Shown piece by piece: positions 1 through 7,127 of a DNA stretch of 12,488 nucleotides (its first letter is position 1; every line of letters begins with the position of its first letter). Source of the stretch: Azoarcus sp. (GTDB taxonomy: Bacteria > Pseudomonadota > Gammaproteobacteria > Burkholderiales > Rhodocyclaceae); assembly GCA_023230755.1 (NCBI GenBank), contig JALNWS010000128.1, positions 1 through 12,488 of the forward strand, written 5' to 3'. The notes below the pieces were generated by a model. That model had not been told where the DNA came from, made no database searches, and saw only the letters and a program-made list of their open reading frames with translations. A program made the position numbers and the translations under genes.

Positions 1-2
1 CC

Positions 3-1055
3 TGGGTGCGAGCGGAGGCGCCGGTGGTGCGGCACACGCTGCTCAAACGCCGCCTTGGCGTCATCGATCTCGTCTGCGGCGGCGCCGATATTCCGTCGCG
101 CGTGGGTGAAAATCTGTTCTGGATGGGGCGCTACGCCGAGCGCGTCGAGGCCAGTACCCGTTTGCTGCGCGCCGCACTGACGCGCGCATCGAGCACGGAC
201 ACGGAGGCCGAACAAGGGCTTGCGGGGCTGATGGAGGCAACCCGTCGTCTCGGCATTGTTGTGGACCCGGAAGACGAAGATCTGCCGGACGATATCCAGT
301 CGCAACTCTTGCGTGCACTGCTGGACCACACCCAAGCCGGCTCGGTGGCAAGCAATCTTCGCGCGCTCAGCTTCTCCGCGAGCCAGGTGCGCGAGCGCCT
401 GTCTTCCGACAACTGGCACGCGCTGAACCGCCTTGAGCAACTCCTCTCGGAAGACATCAGCAGCATGGACCAGGCACTGTCCGCAACCGATCGCGTCATG
501 CAGTCGAGCATCTCCCTCGCTGGTTTCGCGATCGACGACATGACGCGCGATGAAGGCTGGCGCTTCCTCATCCTCGGACGACGCATCGAGCGTCTCGAAG
601 GTCTTGCCGGTCTGATGAGCGTACCGGCACATGCCACGCCAGAGGAGCGAGAGCGGATGTTCGAATGGCTGCTGGAAGCGGCAAACTCGATCGTCACCTA
701 TCGCGCACGCTATCGTCGAATGCCGGAACTGCTGCCCGTTCTTCACCTGCTTGTGTTCGATCGCACCAATCCTCATTCGGTCGGATTCCAGGTTGATGTC
801 CTGCAGAAGTATCTGGCACGCAGTTCCCGCGAACTTGGGCACCCTTATCCCTCGCTGATGATCGACCCGCTTGCCCGTCGGCTGGACAATTTCGATCTCA
901 CGCGCTTCGAAGCCGATGATTGCGAACTTGCGCTGGGGACGCTCGGCACCCTGCTCAACGAATCGATCGGTGCGGCATTCAAGGTCTCCGACGAGGTCCA
1001 TCGACGCTATTTCACCCACACCCTGCGCCCGATGCAGCTGCGGAGGGTGGCATGA
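3..1055 (+). CDS. Alpha-E (DUF403) domain, C-terminal part of a probable circularly permuted ATP-grasp/alpha-E fusion protein (5' truncated)
   Basis: The frame is open through the left edge, so this is the 3' part of a longer gene. A GTG at position 6 could serve as a start, but the alpha-E domain begins only about 30 codons later (SRVGENLFWMGRYAERVE, from about nt 96). The residues before it (WVRAEAPVVRHTLL) look like the linker that follows the ATP-grasp half in fused family members. The rest is a long, mostly helical domain of about 320 residues with the usual family end (HRRYFTHTLRP). In this family the ATP-grasp half is predicted to be an amide- or peptide-bond-forming ligase; the alpha-E part has no established function. 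The stop overlaps the ATG of the transglutaminase gene (ATGA), indicating translational coupling. The domain call is firm; the fusion is inferred because the ATP-grasp half lies outside the window. Confidence 0.85.
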   Translation, partial: WVRAEAPVVRHTLLKRRLGVIDLVCGGADIPSRVGENLFWMGRYAERVEASTRLLRAALTRASSTDTEAEQGLAGLMEATRRLGIVVDPEDEDLPDDIQSQLLRALLDHTQAGSVASNLRALSFSASQVRERLSSDNWHALNRLEQLLSEDISSMDQALSATDRVMQSSISLAGFAIDDMTRDEGWRFLILGRRIERLEGLAGLMSVPAHATPEERERMFEWLLEAANSIVTYRARYRRMPELLPVLHLLVFDRTNPHSVGFQVDVLQKYLARSSRELGHPYPSLMIDPLARRLDNFDLTRFEADDCELALGTLGTLLNESIGAAFKVSDEVHRRYFTHTLRPMQLRRVA

Positions 1056-2032
1056 GCGCCATTCGCTATCACATCCGCCACGACACGCGCTATCACTACG
1101 ATCGGCCTGTTGGCGAGTCGCGCCAGATGCTTCGCCTTACCCCCCGCGAACTGCCGGGCCAGCACTGCATATCGCACCGAATCGCAGTCGTCCCCGAGCC
1201 ACATCGCACCGAAGACTTCAACGATGGCTTCGGTAACCCCGTGCGCTCGCTGCACTTCGACCAGGACCACGACACACTCTTCATTCGCGCCGAGAGCTGG
1301 GTCGAACTCACCCCGCGCCCTCAGCCGGATCTGGCTGCCTCGCCGCCGTGGGAAGTCGTGCGGGACGAGCTTGGCTATCGCGCCAAATACGTCATGAGCC
1401 CGAAGCAACTCGAAGCCAGCGCGTTCCTCTTCGAGTCGCCCCACGTGCGCGTCAAACGTGACTTTGCCGATTACGCTGCCAGTGATTTCATCGAAGGCAG
1501 GCCGCTCCTTGAGGCCGTAAACGGGTTGATGCATCGCATCAACAAGGAGTTCATCTTCGACCCTGAAGCGACCGACAACTCGACGCCCGTCACCGAGGTA
1601 CTCGAGAACCGGCGTGGTGTGTGCCAGGACTTCGCACACCTGATGCTCTCCTGCCTGCGCTCGATGGGTATCGCTGCACGCTACATCAGCGGCTACATCC
1701 TGACCCGGCCGCCGCCAGGCAAACCGCGGCTGGTTGGCGCCGATGCGACCCACGCCTGGGTTTCGGTGTTCTGCCCGGTCACCGGCTGGGTCGATTTCGA
1801 TCCCACCAATGCGTTGATCCCCGAACGCGAGCATGTCACGATCGGATGGGGGCGCGACTTCGGCGATGTCTCGCCGTTGCGTGGCGTCATTCTGGGCGGC
1901 GGCAGCCACGAACCCGAGATTGCGGTCACCATGGCGCCCGAGGCAGAGTTCGAATCCCTTTATACCGACGCCGACGCCCCGATTGACGACCTGTTGACGA
2001 CCAGGCTCCAGACTCAGTCGCAAGCGCAATAG
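1052..2032 (+). CDS. Transglutaminase-like cysteine protease family protein
   Basis: A 326-residue protein with an N-terminal bacterial transglutaminase-type beta domain (about residues 1-85) and a transglutaminase core (about 145-255). The papain-like triad is visible: Cys191 in RRGVCQDFAHL, His234 in DATHAWVSV and Asp250 in the FDPTN motif. The tail GWGRDFGDVSPLRGV is also typical of the family. There is no signal peptide, so it is probably cytoplasmic. The ATG start is chosen because it overlaps the preceding stop (ATGA), has GGAGG five bases upstream (1042-1046), and begins the conserved N-terminal strand; the frame is open further upstream, but that stretch is only the shadow of the alpha-E gene. 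Such proteins are regularly encoded beside ATP-grasp/alpha-E proteins. They may act as peptidases or amidases on the product of that partner; the substrate is unknown. Confidence 0.93.
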   Translation: MSAIRYHIRHDTRYHYDRPVGESRQMLRLTPRELPGQHCISHRIAVVPEPHRTEDFNDGFGNPVRSLHFDQDHDTLFIRAESWVELTPRPQPDLAASPPWEVVRDELGYRAKYVMSPKQLEASAFLFESPHVRVKRDFADYAASDFIEGRPLLEAVNGLMHRINKEFIFDPEATDNSTPVTEVLENRRGVCQDFAHLMLSCLRSMGIAARYISGYILTRPPPGKPRLVGADATHAWVSVFCPVTGWVDFDPTNALIPEREHVTIGWGRDFGDVSPLRGVILGGGSHEPEIAVTMAPEAEFESLYTDADAPIDDLLTTRLQTQSQAQ

Positions 2033-2058
2033 CCCCACAGCCGCAGTCCATCTCCAGC

Positions 2059-2958
2059 TTGAAACTCTATTACGCGGATCACTTCGTTCTGCCCTTGCCT
2101 GAGGGACATCGCTTCCCGATGGTCAAGTATGCCCGCCTGCGCGAACGCCTTGAAGCCTCGGGCATGTTCGAAGCGAACGATTTCCGTGTACCAGAAGCCG
2201 CCAGTGACGAGGCCATCCTGCGTGCCCACGACGCCGGCTATCTTGCACGGGTAAGGGACGGCGAACTCGACCAAACGGAGGTGCGTCGCATCGGATTTCC
2301 ATGGTCGGCCGAAATGGTCGAGCGCTCACGGCGTTCAGCCGGCGCAACGCTCGCCGCCTGTCGCACGGCGCTTGCTGAAGGCTGCGGGATCAACCTGGCG
2401 GGCGGCACCCACCACGCCCATCGTGATTTCGGGTCGGGTTTCTGTGTTTTCAACGATGCGGCGATTGCCGCCCTGGCGATGCGGGCAGAAGGCCGCGCGC
2501 AGCGGATTGCCGTGATCGACTGTGACGTGCATCAGGGCGACGGAACGGCGTCCATTCTGGCGGCAGAAGCCGACGTCTTCACGTGCAGCCTGCATGGCGA
2601 ACGGAACTTCCCGTTTCGCAAACAGAACAGCGACCTTGACGTCGCCCTCCCCGACAACACCGCTGACGAAGCTTACCTCGACATCCTCAGGACCACCCTC
2701 GAGCACGTTTTTTCGATGTTCAAGCCGGAACTGGTGATCTATCTTGCCGGCGCAGATCCCTACAGCGGTGACCGCCTCGGACGCCTGGGCCTGACGATCG
2801 AAGGGCTGGCCGCACGCGACCAAATGGTACTGGAACACTGCCGTGCGGCCTCCGTGCCTGTCGCCGTGGCAATGGCGGGTGGCTATGCGCATCAGATCGA
2901 CGATACGGTCGCCATTCATGTCACGACGGTTCTGACCGCAGCCCGACTGTTCGGTTGA
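2059..2958 (+). CDS. Histone deacetylase superfamily (zinc deacetylase/amidohydrolase) protein
   Basis: A 299-residue protein of the arginase/histone-deacetylase fold. It shows the paired active-site histidines His118-His119 (GGTHHAHRDFG), zinc ligands Asp156 and His158 (DCDVHQGDG) and Asp233 (AGADPYSGD), and the transition-state Tyr276 in the glycine-rich AGGYA motif, so it should be active. Bacterial members remove acetyl groups from small amines (acetylpolyamine type), acetoin-related substrates or protein lysines; the substrate cannot be read from sequence. The start is a TTG: family members begin with a KLYYADHFVLPLPEGHRFPM-like N-terminus, which only this codon preserves, because the next in-frame ATG is at residue 21. 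No clear Shine-Dalgarno sequence precedes it. It lies 26 bp after the transglutaminase gene, so it is probably co-transcribed, but a functional link is unproven. Confidence 0.92.
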   Translation: MKLYYADHFVLPLPEGHRFPMVKYARLRERLEASGMFEANDFRVPEAASDEAILRAHDAGYLARVRDGELDQTEVRRIGFPWSAEMVERSRRSAGATLAACRTALAEGCGINLAGGTHHAHRDFGSGFCVFNDAAIAALAMRAEGRAQRIAVIDCDVHQGDGTASILAAEADVFTCSLHGERNFPFRKQNSDLDVALPDNTADEAYLDILRTTLEHVFSMFKPELVIYLAGADPYSGDRLGRLGLTIEGLAARDQMVLEHCRAASVPVAVAMAGGYAHQIDDTVAIHVTTVLTAARLFG

Positions 2959-3036
2959 AGAAGCCATTTGTGCCGCGACGGGGCAAATCCCGGTAGGCTC
3001 GACAGTATCAGGTCGGCACGAACGGAGCACTCACCC

Positions 3037-3882
3037 ATGAGCAATGAAGCGCAGAACACCTGGAGCGGGAAGGTTCGGCTGATTGGAGCGGACTTCACCT
3101 CAGCCCCCCGCCGACGCAAGCCGATCACGATCGCCTGCGGTCACCTGAGCGGGCACTGCGTCTTCCTTGAATCGCTCGAAACCTGCGCTGACTGGCCTTC
3201 ATTCGAAGCGGTGCTCGGCCGCCCTGGCCCGTGGCTCGGGGCATTCGACTTTCCCTTCGGCCTGCCACGCGAGGCCGTGATCGACCTCGGCTGGCCACTG
3301 GAATGGGCTGCGCTGATCAGGCACTGCGCGACTCTCGGGCGCGAGCGTTTCCGCACAATTCTCGATGAATACCGCCAGACGCGGCCCGCCGGGCAGCGCT
3401 ATCCGCATCGTCTAACCGACCGCCCGGCCCGTTCCCACAGCCCGCTCAAACTGGTGAACCCACCAGTCGCCCTCATGTTTTTCGAGGGCACACCAAGGTT
3501 GCTCGAAGCGGATGTCACGGTGGCGGGGATGCATTGTGCCGACCCCGCAAGAGTCGCGGTCGAGGCCTATCCAGGCCTGCTCGCACGCAGTATTACGCCG
3601 GATTCGTACAAGAGTGATGAAAAGCGCAAGCAGACCCCTAAGCGCCAGGAAGCCAGAAACCGCATTGTCGTCGCATTGCGCGAGGGCGGCCATCTGCTCG
3701 GGCTCAGGCTGGCTGGCGACCATGCGTTGATAGAACGGATCGTTGATGACGCCAGCGGCGACCTCCTCGACGCCACCCTTGCGCTCGTTCAGGCGGGCTG
3801 GAGTCTGCAGGCCGGGCCACCGGGGTTCGGTCTGCAGGATGGTTTCGATCCGATAGAAGGCTGGATTGCGGGTATGCCATGA
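3037..3882 (+). CDS. DUF429 domain protein, predicted RNase H-like fold
   Basis: A 281-residue protein matching the DUF429 family, which is predicted from comparative work to have an RNase H-like nuclease fold but has no established function. Acidic residues at the expected places are Asp19 (IGADFTSAP), Asp71 (GAFDFPFGLP), Glu176 (VEAYPGLLAR) and Asp242/Asp245 (GDLLDATLAL). The middle (about residues 110-140) is rich in Arg, Pro and His, and residues 190-205 are strongly basic (SDEKRKQTPKRQ), compatible with nucleic-acid contact. The start is the ATG with GGAG nine bases upstream (3024-3027); an in-frame TTG 23 codons earlier is rejected because its extension resembles no conserved sequence and has no Shine-Dalgarno sequence. 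It follows the deacetylase gene after 78 bp and faces gdhA tail to tail. Family assignment is good; the biochemical role is inference. Confidence 0.85.
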   Translation: MSNEAQNTWSGKVRLIGADFTSAPRRRKPITIACGHLSGHCVFLESLETCADWPSFEAVLGRPGPWLGAFDFPFGLPREAVIDLGWPLEWAALIRHCATLGRERFRTILDEYRQTRPAGQRYPHRLTDRPARSHSPLKLVNPPVALMFFEGTPRLLEADVTVAGMHCADPARVAVEAYPGLLARSITPDSYKSDEKRKQTPKRQEARNRIVVALREGGHLLGLRLAGDHALIERIVDDASGDLLDATLALVQAGWSLQAGPPGFGLQDGFDPIEGWIAGMP

Positions 3883-3892
3883 CCATATGGCA
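3875..3892. repeat. Short inverted repeat at the end of the DUF429 gene
   Basis: TGCCAT and ATGGCA arms (6 bp each) are separated by six bases and span the DUF429 stop codon, in the 33-bp gap to the convergent gdhA 3' end. There is no run of T on either strand next to it, so it is not a classical intrinsic terminator. It is the only visible structure in the gap. Confidence 0.3.
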
Positions 3893-3915
3893 AGGCACGC
3901 CCACGTTCACAACAA

Positions 3916-5259
3916 TCAGATCACGCCCTGAGCCAGCATGGCATCGGCGACCTTGACGAAACCCGCCACGTTCGCGCCATCCACATAGCTCACGGAACCA
4001 TCCTCGCGCTGACCATGGCGCAGACAGGCGGAGTGAATGCCCCGCATGATCTCAAGCAGTCGGCTATCGACTTCCTCACGCGTCCACGCCAGACGCATGG
4101 CGTTCTGACTCATCTCAAGCCCGGAGGTGGACACTCCACCCGCATTGCTCGCTTTACCAGGTGCGTACAGCACACGGTTCTTTTCGAATATCGTCACGGC
4201 TTCAGCGGTCGAGGGCATATTGGCACCCTCGGCAACGCAGAACACCCCGTTGCGCACCAGCACTTCGGCATCGTGCCCGTTAAGCTCGTTCTGGGTCGCG
4301 CAGGGCAAGGCCACATCCACCGCAACGTGCCACGGGTTCCGCCCCGCTTCGAAGCGGGCACCGACGCGTTCCGCATACTCACTTACACGCCCGTAACGGT
4401 GATTTTTCACATCCATCAGGATTGCAAGCTTCTCGGCGTTAAATCCATCATCATCAACAACCGTTCCACTGGAGTCCGATACCGTAACCACCTTGGCACC
4501 AAGCGCAATCGCTTTTTCCACCGCATACTGGGCAACGTTGCCCGCGCCCGAAACAGACACGCGCATCCCTTCGAGCGAGCGTCCGACGTGGCGCAACATT
4601 TCCTCGGCGAAATAGACCGTTCCGTACCCGGTTGCCTCAGGTCGCACCAGCGATCCACCGAAGCTCAACCCCTTCCCCGTAAACACGCAGTCCGCTCTAT
4701 TCGTGAGCTTTTTCATCATGCCCGTCATGAAACCGATCTCACGGGCACCCACGCCAATGTCGCCAGCAGGAACATCCGTATCGGCACCGACGTGGCGAAA
4801 CAGTTCAGAGACGAAGGCCTGACAAAACCGCATGATCTCGCCCGGGCTGCGTCCCTTGGGGTCGAAATCGGAACCACCTTTTCCCCCGCCCATGGGTAGC
4901 GTGGTCAGCGCATTCTTGAACGTCTGTTCGAAGGCGAGAAACTTGAGGATCGACTGGTTAACCGAGGGGTGGAAACGAATCCCGCCCTTGAACGGACCAA
5001 TCGCGGAGCTGTGCTGAATTCGGTAGCCCCGGTTTACGCAGACGTCACCATGGTCGTCAACCCATGACACCCGGAATTGAATGATCCGTTCCGCCTCTAC
5101 CAGACGGTCAAGCAATCCATGTTCCGCATATCGTGGATTGGCTTTGATGAACGGCCACAGACTGACGATGACTTCAGTCACTGCCTGCAGATACTCTGGC
5201 TGCCCGGGATTACGCTCGGCAACGACGGCGAGAAACTCGGCGGAACTCTGGTACTTCAT
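3916..5259 (-). CDS. gdhA: NADP-specific glutamate dehydrogenase
   Basis: Hexameric glutamate dehydrogenase, which reductively aminates 2-oxoglutarate with ammonia to make glutamate in the cytoplasm. The length (447 residues) is that of the E. coli GdhA class. Visible hallmarks: substrate-binding Lys91 (GPFKGGIRFHP), catalytic Lys127 in LPMGGGKGGSDFDPKG, Asp167 in DIGVGAREIG, and the Rossmann dinucleotide motif SGAGNVA (about 237-243). Ser237 precedes the glycine motif and the overall type is the NADP-dependent anabolic one, but cofactor choice is inferred from family resemblance. The start is the ATG preceded by GGAG with a short spacer; an upstream in-frame GTG that adds eight residues is rejected because it lies inside the hairpin at 5270-5304 and has no Shine-Dalgarno sequence. 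It is separated from the ankyrin gene by 84 bp containing a terminator-like inverted repeat, so it probably forms its own unit. Confidence 0.97.
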   Translation of the reverse strand: MKYQSSAEFLAVVAERNPGQPEYLQAVTEVIVSLWPFIKANPRYAEHGLLDRLVEAERIIQFRVSWVDDHGDVCVNRGYRIQHSSAIGPFKGGIRFHPSVNQSILKFLAFEQTFKNALTTLPMGGGKGGSDFDPKGRSPGEIMRFCQAFVSELFRHVGADTDVPAGDIGVGAREIGFMTGMMKKLTNRADCVFTGKGLSFGGSLVRPEATGYGTVYFAEEMLRHVGRSLEGMRVSVSGAGNVAQYAVEKAIALGAKVVTVSDSSGTVVDDDGFNAEKLAILMDVKNHRYGRVSEYAERVGARFEAGRNPWHVAVDVALPCATQNELNGHDAEVLVRNGVFCVAEGANMPSTAEAVTIFEKNRVLYAPGKASNAGGVSTSGLEMSQNAMRLAWTREEVDSRLLEIMRGIHSACLRHGQREDGSVSYVDGANVAGFVKVADAMLAQGVI

Positions 5260-5269
5260 CCTGCTCTCC

Positions 5270-5304
5270 AAGTAAAAATGCACGGAAACCGTGCATTTTT
5301 ACTT
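5270..5304. terminator. Perfect 16-bp inverted repeat, probable bidirectional intrinsic terminator
   Basis: The arms AAGTAAAAATGCACGG and CCGTGCATTTTTACTT are fully complementary and separated by three bases. On both strands the core is a GC-containing stem (TGCACGG/CCGTGCA) flanked by five A and five T, the layout of a two-way Rho-independent terminator. On the minus strand it begins about 40 bases after the ankyrin-gene stop, suited to ending the mltG-to-ankyrin transcript. Its distal arm runs directly into the gdhA Shine-Dalgarno GGAG, so it could also be a leader hairpin or an operator for gdhA. Confidence 0.75.
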
Positions 5305-5319
5305 AAAGCGGATGTTTGT

Positions 5320-5334
5320 GCACTAATTAAGTGC
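5320..5334. repeat. Small palindrome in the gdhA/ankyrin gap
   Basis: GCACT-AATTA-AGTGC is a perfect 5-bp inverted repeat around an AT-only spacer. It lies upstream of gdhA (minus strand), just before the larger hairpin. The size and symmetry suit a dimeric regulator site near a gdhA promoter, but I cannot name a regulator and see no convincing -35/-10 pair around it. Confidence 0.35.
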
Positions 5335-5343
5335 GTCGTTCAC

Positions 5344-5997
5344 TCAACGACGTCGCGCGCGCGCGGATTCGATGATCTCCGCAATGTCGGTGTTTCCATT
5401 CGAACGCGCCCACTGCGCAGCGTCGACACCCGCCTCGTTGCGCCGATCGAGAGGCACGCCCAAGGCAACAAGATGGCGCACCAGATCGATATGTCCATTA
5501 CGCGCTGCAAGCATCAACACATCGGACTGATTGGGCGCGAGTGCGTTGATATCTGCCCCGGCGGCCAGCAGCTTGTCGAACAGGCCCTGATGGCCCTCAA
5601 AGGCCGCATAGTGCAGTGCCGTCCAGCCATCGTGGTTCAGCGGTGCCTTGGCTGCGAGCAGTGCATCCACCACTTCATCATGTCCGCCGAGTACGGCAAG
5701 CATCAGCGCCGAATCCCCTGCGAGATTGCGGTAGGCAACGCGTGGTCGATAGTTGAGCAACGCCTTTACGGTTTCTGCATTGCCCTCCCGGGCGGCGAGG
5801 ATCAGCAGCGTATTGCCGTTCGCATCCACCGTGTCCGGGTCGATGCCACGTGCCAGCAGGTTGGTGAGCTGTCCGGTGTCACCCATGCGGGCGGAACTCA
5901 GTGCATCATCGTAACTGCCGGCCGAAACCGGCCCTGAAAGCAGAAAACTGCCCGCGGCTGCGAGCAGGAAGGATCGAATGATTTCAGGCTTTAGCAT
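5344..5997 (-). CDS. Exported ankyrin-repeat protein
   Basis: A 217-residue protein with a likely Sec signal peptide: hydrophobic stretch SFLLAAAGSFLLSGPVSA, predicted cleavage after Ala26 (V-S-A). The mature part is almost wholly ankyrin repeats, about five or six units from residue 28 to the C-terminus. Clear units include GNTLLILAAREGNAETVKAL, GWTALHYAAFEGHQGLFDKL and SDVLMLAARNGHIDLVRHL. It ends in a basic tail (ARARRR). It probably binds a protein partner in the periplasm; no enzyme domain is present. The ATG start is chosen because it opens the signal peptide; a 16-residue longer frame is rejected since it would lose the N-terminal signal. It overlaps the end of tatD by 14 bp, so it is translated with that operon, and it is the last gene before the hairpin at 5270-5304. 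Confidence 0.88.
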   Translation of the reverse strand: MLKPEIIRSFLLAAAGSFLLSGPVSAGSYDDALSSARMGDTGQLTNLLARGIDPDTVDANGNTLLILAAREGNAETVKALLNYRPRVAYRNLAGDSALMLAVLGGHDEVVDALLAAKAPLNHDGWTALHYAAFEGHQGLFDKLLAAGADINALAPNQSDVLMLAARNGHIDLVRHLVALGVPLDRRNEAGVDAAQWARSNGNTDIAEIIESARARRR

Positions 5998-6754
5998 GGC
6001 GGAACAGACGAAAGAAGTTTTCTGTGGTCGCCTGCTCGATGACATCCAGCGGCAGATCGCGCAATTTTGCGATCTCCTCGGCTACATGCACTACCCAGGC
6101 GGGCTCGTTGGTCTTGCCGCGGTGTGGCACCGGCGCAAGATAGGGCGCATCGGTCTCGATCAGCATCCGTTCGAGTGGCACCCATGCGGCGACCTCCTTC
6201 AGCGCCTTCGCGTTGCGGAAGGTCACGATGCCCGAGAACGAAATGTAGAACCCCATCTCGAGCGCAGCCTCCGCCACTTCGCGTGACTCGGTGAAACAAT
6301 GCATCACCCCGCCACACTCGGACGCCCTCTCTTCCTGCATCAGGCGCAAGGTATCAGCGGCCGAGCTGCGCGTGTGAATGATCAGCGGCTTGCCACAGGC
6401 GCGTGCGGCACGGATGTGCGTACGAAAGCGGTCACGTTGCCATTCGGGCTCATCCTTGTGCCAATAGTAGTCGAGTCCGGTTTCACCGATTGCAACCACT
6501 CGCGGATGATCCGCCAGCGCAAGCAGGCGATCTACGTCCGGCTCCTCGCACTCCGCATTGTCCGGATGCACACCGACCGACGCCCACAGGTTGTCGTGAC
6601 GTTCGGCGAGACTGCGCACGCGCGGAAAATCTTCGAGGTTGACGCTGATGCACAGCGCCTGACCAACGCCTTTGTCGGCCATCGTGGCCAGAATTTCATC
6701 CTCGCGTGCGGCGAGATCGGGAAAGTCGAGATGGCAGTGCGAATCAACGAACAT
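5984..6754 (-). CDS. tatD: TatD family metal-dependent hydrolase (DNase)
   Basis: A 256-residue TIM-barrel amidohydrolase of the TatD family, two-metal 3'-to-5' exonucleases linked to DNA repair and cell-death DNA degradation. Metal ligands are visible in order: His6 and His8 (SHCHLD), Glu91 (IGETGLDYY), His127 (IIHTRS), His152 (GVMHCFTES) and Asp202 (IETDAPYLAP). The start MFVDSHCHLDF is the normal family N-terminus; the frame is open 58 codons further upstream, but that region is the shadow of pilZ. Only seven bases separate it from the pilZ stop, and the Shine-Dalgarno sequence is weak (GAG), so it is likely translationally coupled. The paralogues (TatD, YcfH, YjjV) cannot be separated with certainty here; the position after holB and pilZ matches the YcfH-type member. 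Confidence 0.93.
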   Translation of the reverse strand: MFVDSHCHLDFPDLAAREDEILATMADKGVGQALCISVNLEDFPRVRSLAERHDNLWASVGVHPDNAECEEPDVDRLLALADHPRVVAIGETGLDYYWHKDEPEWQRDRFRTHIRAARACGKPLIIHTRSSAADTLRLMQEERASECGGVMHCFTESREVAEAALEMGFYISFSGIVTFRNAKALKEVAAWVPLERMLIETDAPYLAPVPHRGKTNEPAWVVHVAEEIAKLRDLPLDVIEQATTENFFRLFRHAKA

Positions 6755-6761
6755 CAGGTAC

Positions 6762-7127
6762 TCAAAGGGTGTGGGTTGGACGGGCGGAGCCCAGATGGCC
6801 CGCCAGAATCTGTTCGATGCGATGACGCAAGGCAACGCCGGCCTCGTCGCTGGAAAAATGCACGCCAATGCCTGCAGCCTTTCCACCCTGCGCCCCCGAC
6901 GGCGTGACCCAGACCACCGTACCCGCAATCGGGTGCTTGGTCGGATCGTCCATCAGCTGCAACAGCATGAAGACCTCGTCACCAAGGCTGTAGTTCTTCG
7001 GCGTGGGGACGAAGATGCCACCGTTGGCGAGGAAGGGCATGTAGGCAGCGTACAACGCCGATTTGGAACTGATGCCCAGTGACAGCACGCTCGGACGTGC
7101 AACATGGGTACGACTGGCTTCGCTCAA
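6762..7127 (-). CDS. pilZ: PilZ domain protein, type IV pilus biogenesis
   Basis: A 121-residue single PilZ domain. It matches the original Pseudomonas-type PilZ: the segment NGGIFVPTPKNYSLGDEVF and the VVWVTP strand are characteristic. The RxxxR and D/NxSxxG motifs needed for cyclic-di-GMP binding are absent, as in canonical PilZ, which instead works by protein contact (with PilB/FimX in studied species) to support pilus assembly and twitching. The start is TTG: a strong AAGGAG lies seven bases upstream inside the holB end, and no ATG exists near the N-terminus. The start overlaps the holB stop (TTGA). The order holB-pilZ is conserved in many gamma- and betaproteobacteria. Confidence 0.92.
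   Translation of the reverse strand: MSEASRTHVARPSVLSLGISSKSALYAAYMPFLANGGIFVPTPKNYSLGDEVFMLLQLMDDPTKHPIAGTVVWVTPSGAQGGKAAGIGVHFSSDEAGVALRHRIEQILAGHLGSARPTHTL

Noticed and set aside
920..1051. 44-codon N-terminal extension of the transglutaminase frame
   Set aside because: It lies wholly inside the alpha-E coding sequence, its translation resembles no family N-terminus, and the ATG at 1052 has a good Shine-Dalgarno sequence and an ATGA junction.
1007..2038. Long minus-strand open frame (343 codons) opposite the transglutaminase gene
   Set aside because: It is a shadow of a GC-rich coding region: no recognisable motifs and fully covered by a gene with intact catalytic residues on the other strand.
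2966..2988. Imperfect hairpin (ATTTGTGCC / GGGGCAAAT) between the deacetylase and DUF429 genes
   Set aside because: The stem has one mismatch and a G-U pair, and no T-run follows, so it is not a convincing terminator. It may be chance.
3015..3028. GG-N10-GC arrangement (GGCACG...GC) resembling a sigma-54 -24/-12 promoter before the DUF429 gene
   Set aside because: The -12 element is only eight bases before the ATG, so transcription would begin at or after the start codon. The -12 half (GAGCA) also lacks the usual TTGC.
4015..4899. 294-codon plus-strand open frame within gdhA
   Set aside because: It is antisense to a clearly conserved enzyme, and its composition and translation show no domain. 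It is treated as a shadow frame.
5347..5370. CG-alternating run at the end of the ankyrin gene
   Set aside because: It is explained by Arg/Ala codons (ARARRR) in a GC-rich genome. I see no reason to invoke a special structure or methylation signal.
6755..6928. 58-codon upstream extension of tatD
   Set aside because: It overlaps pilZ, and the family N-terminus begins at MFVDSHCHLDF, so the extension is a shadow.
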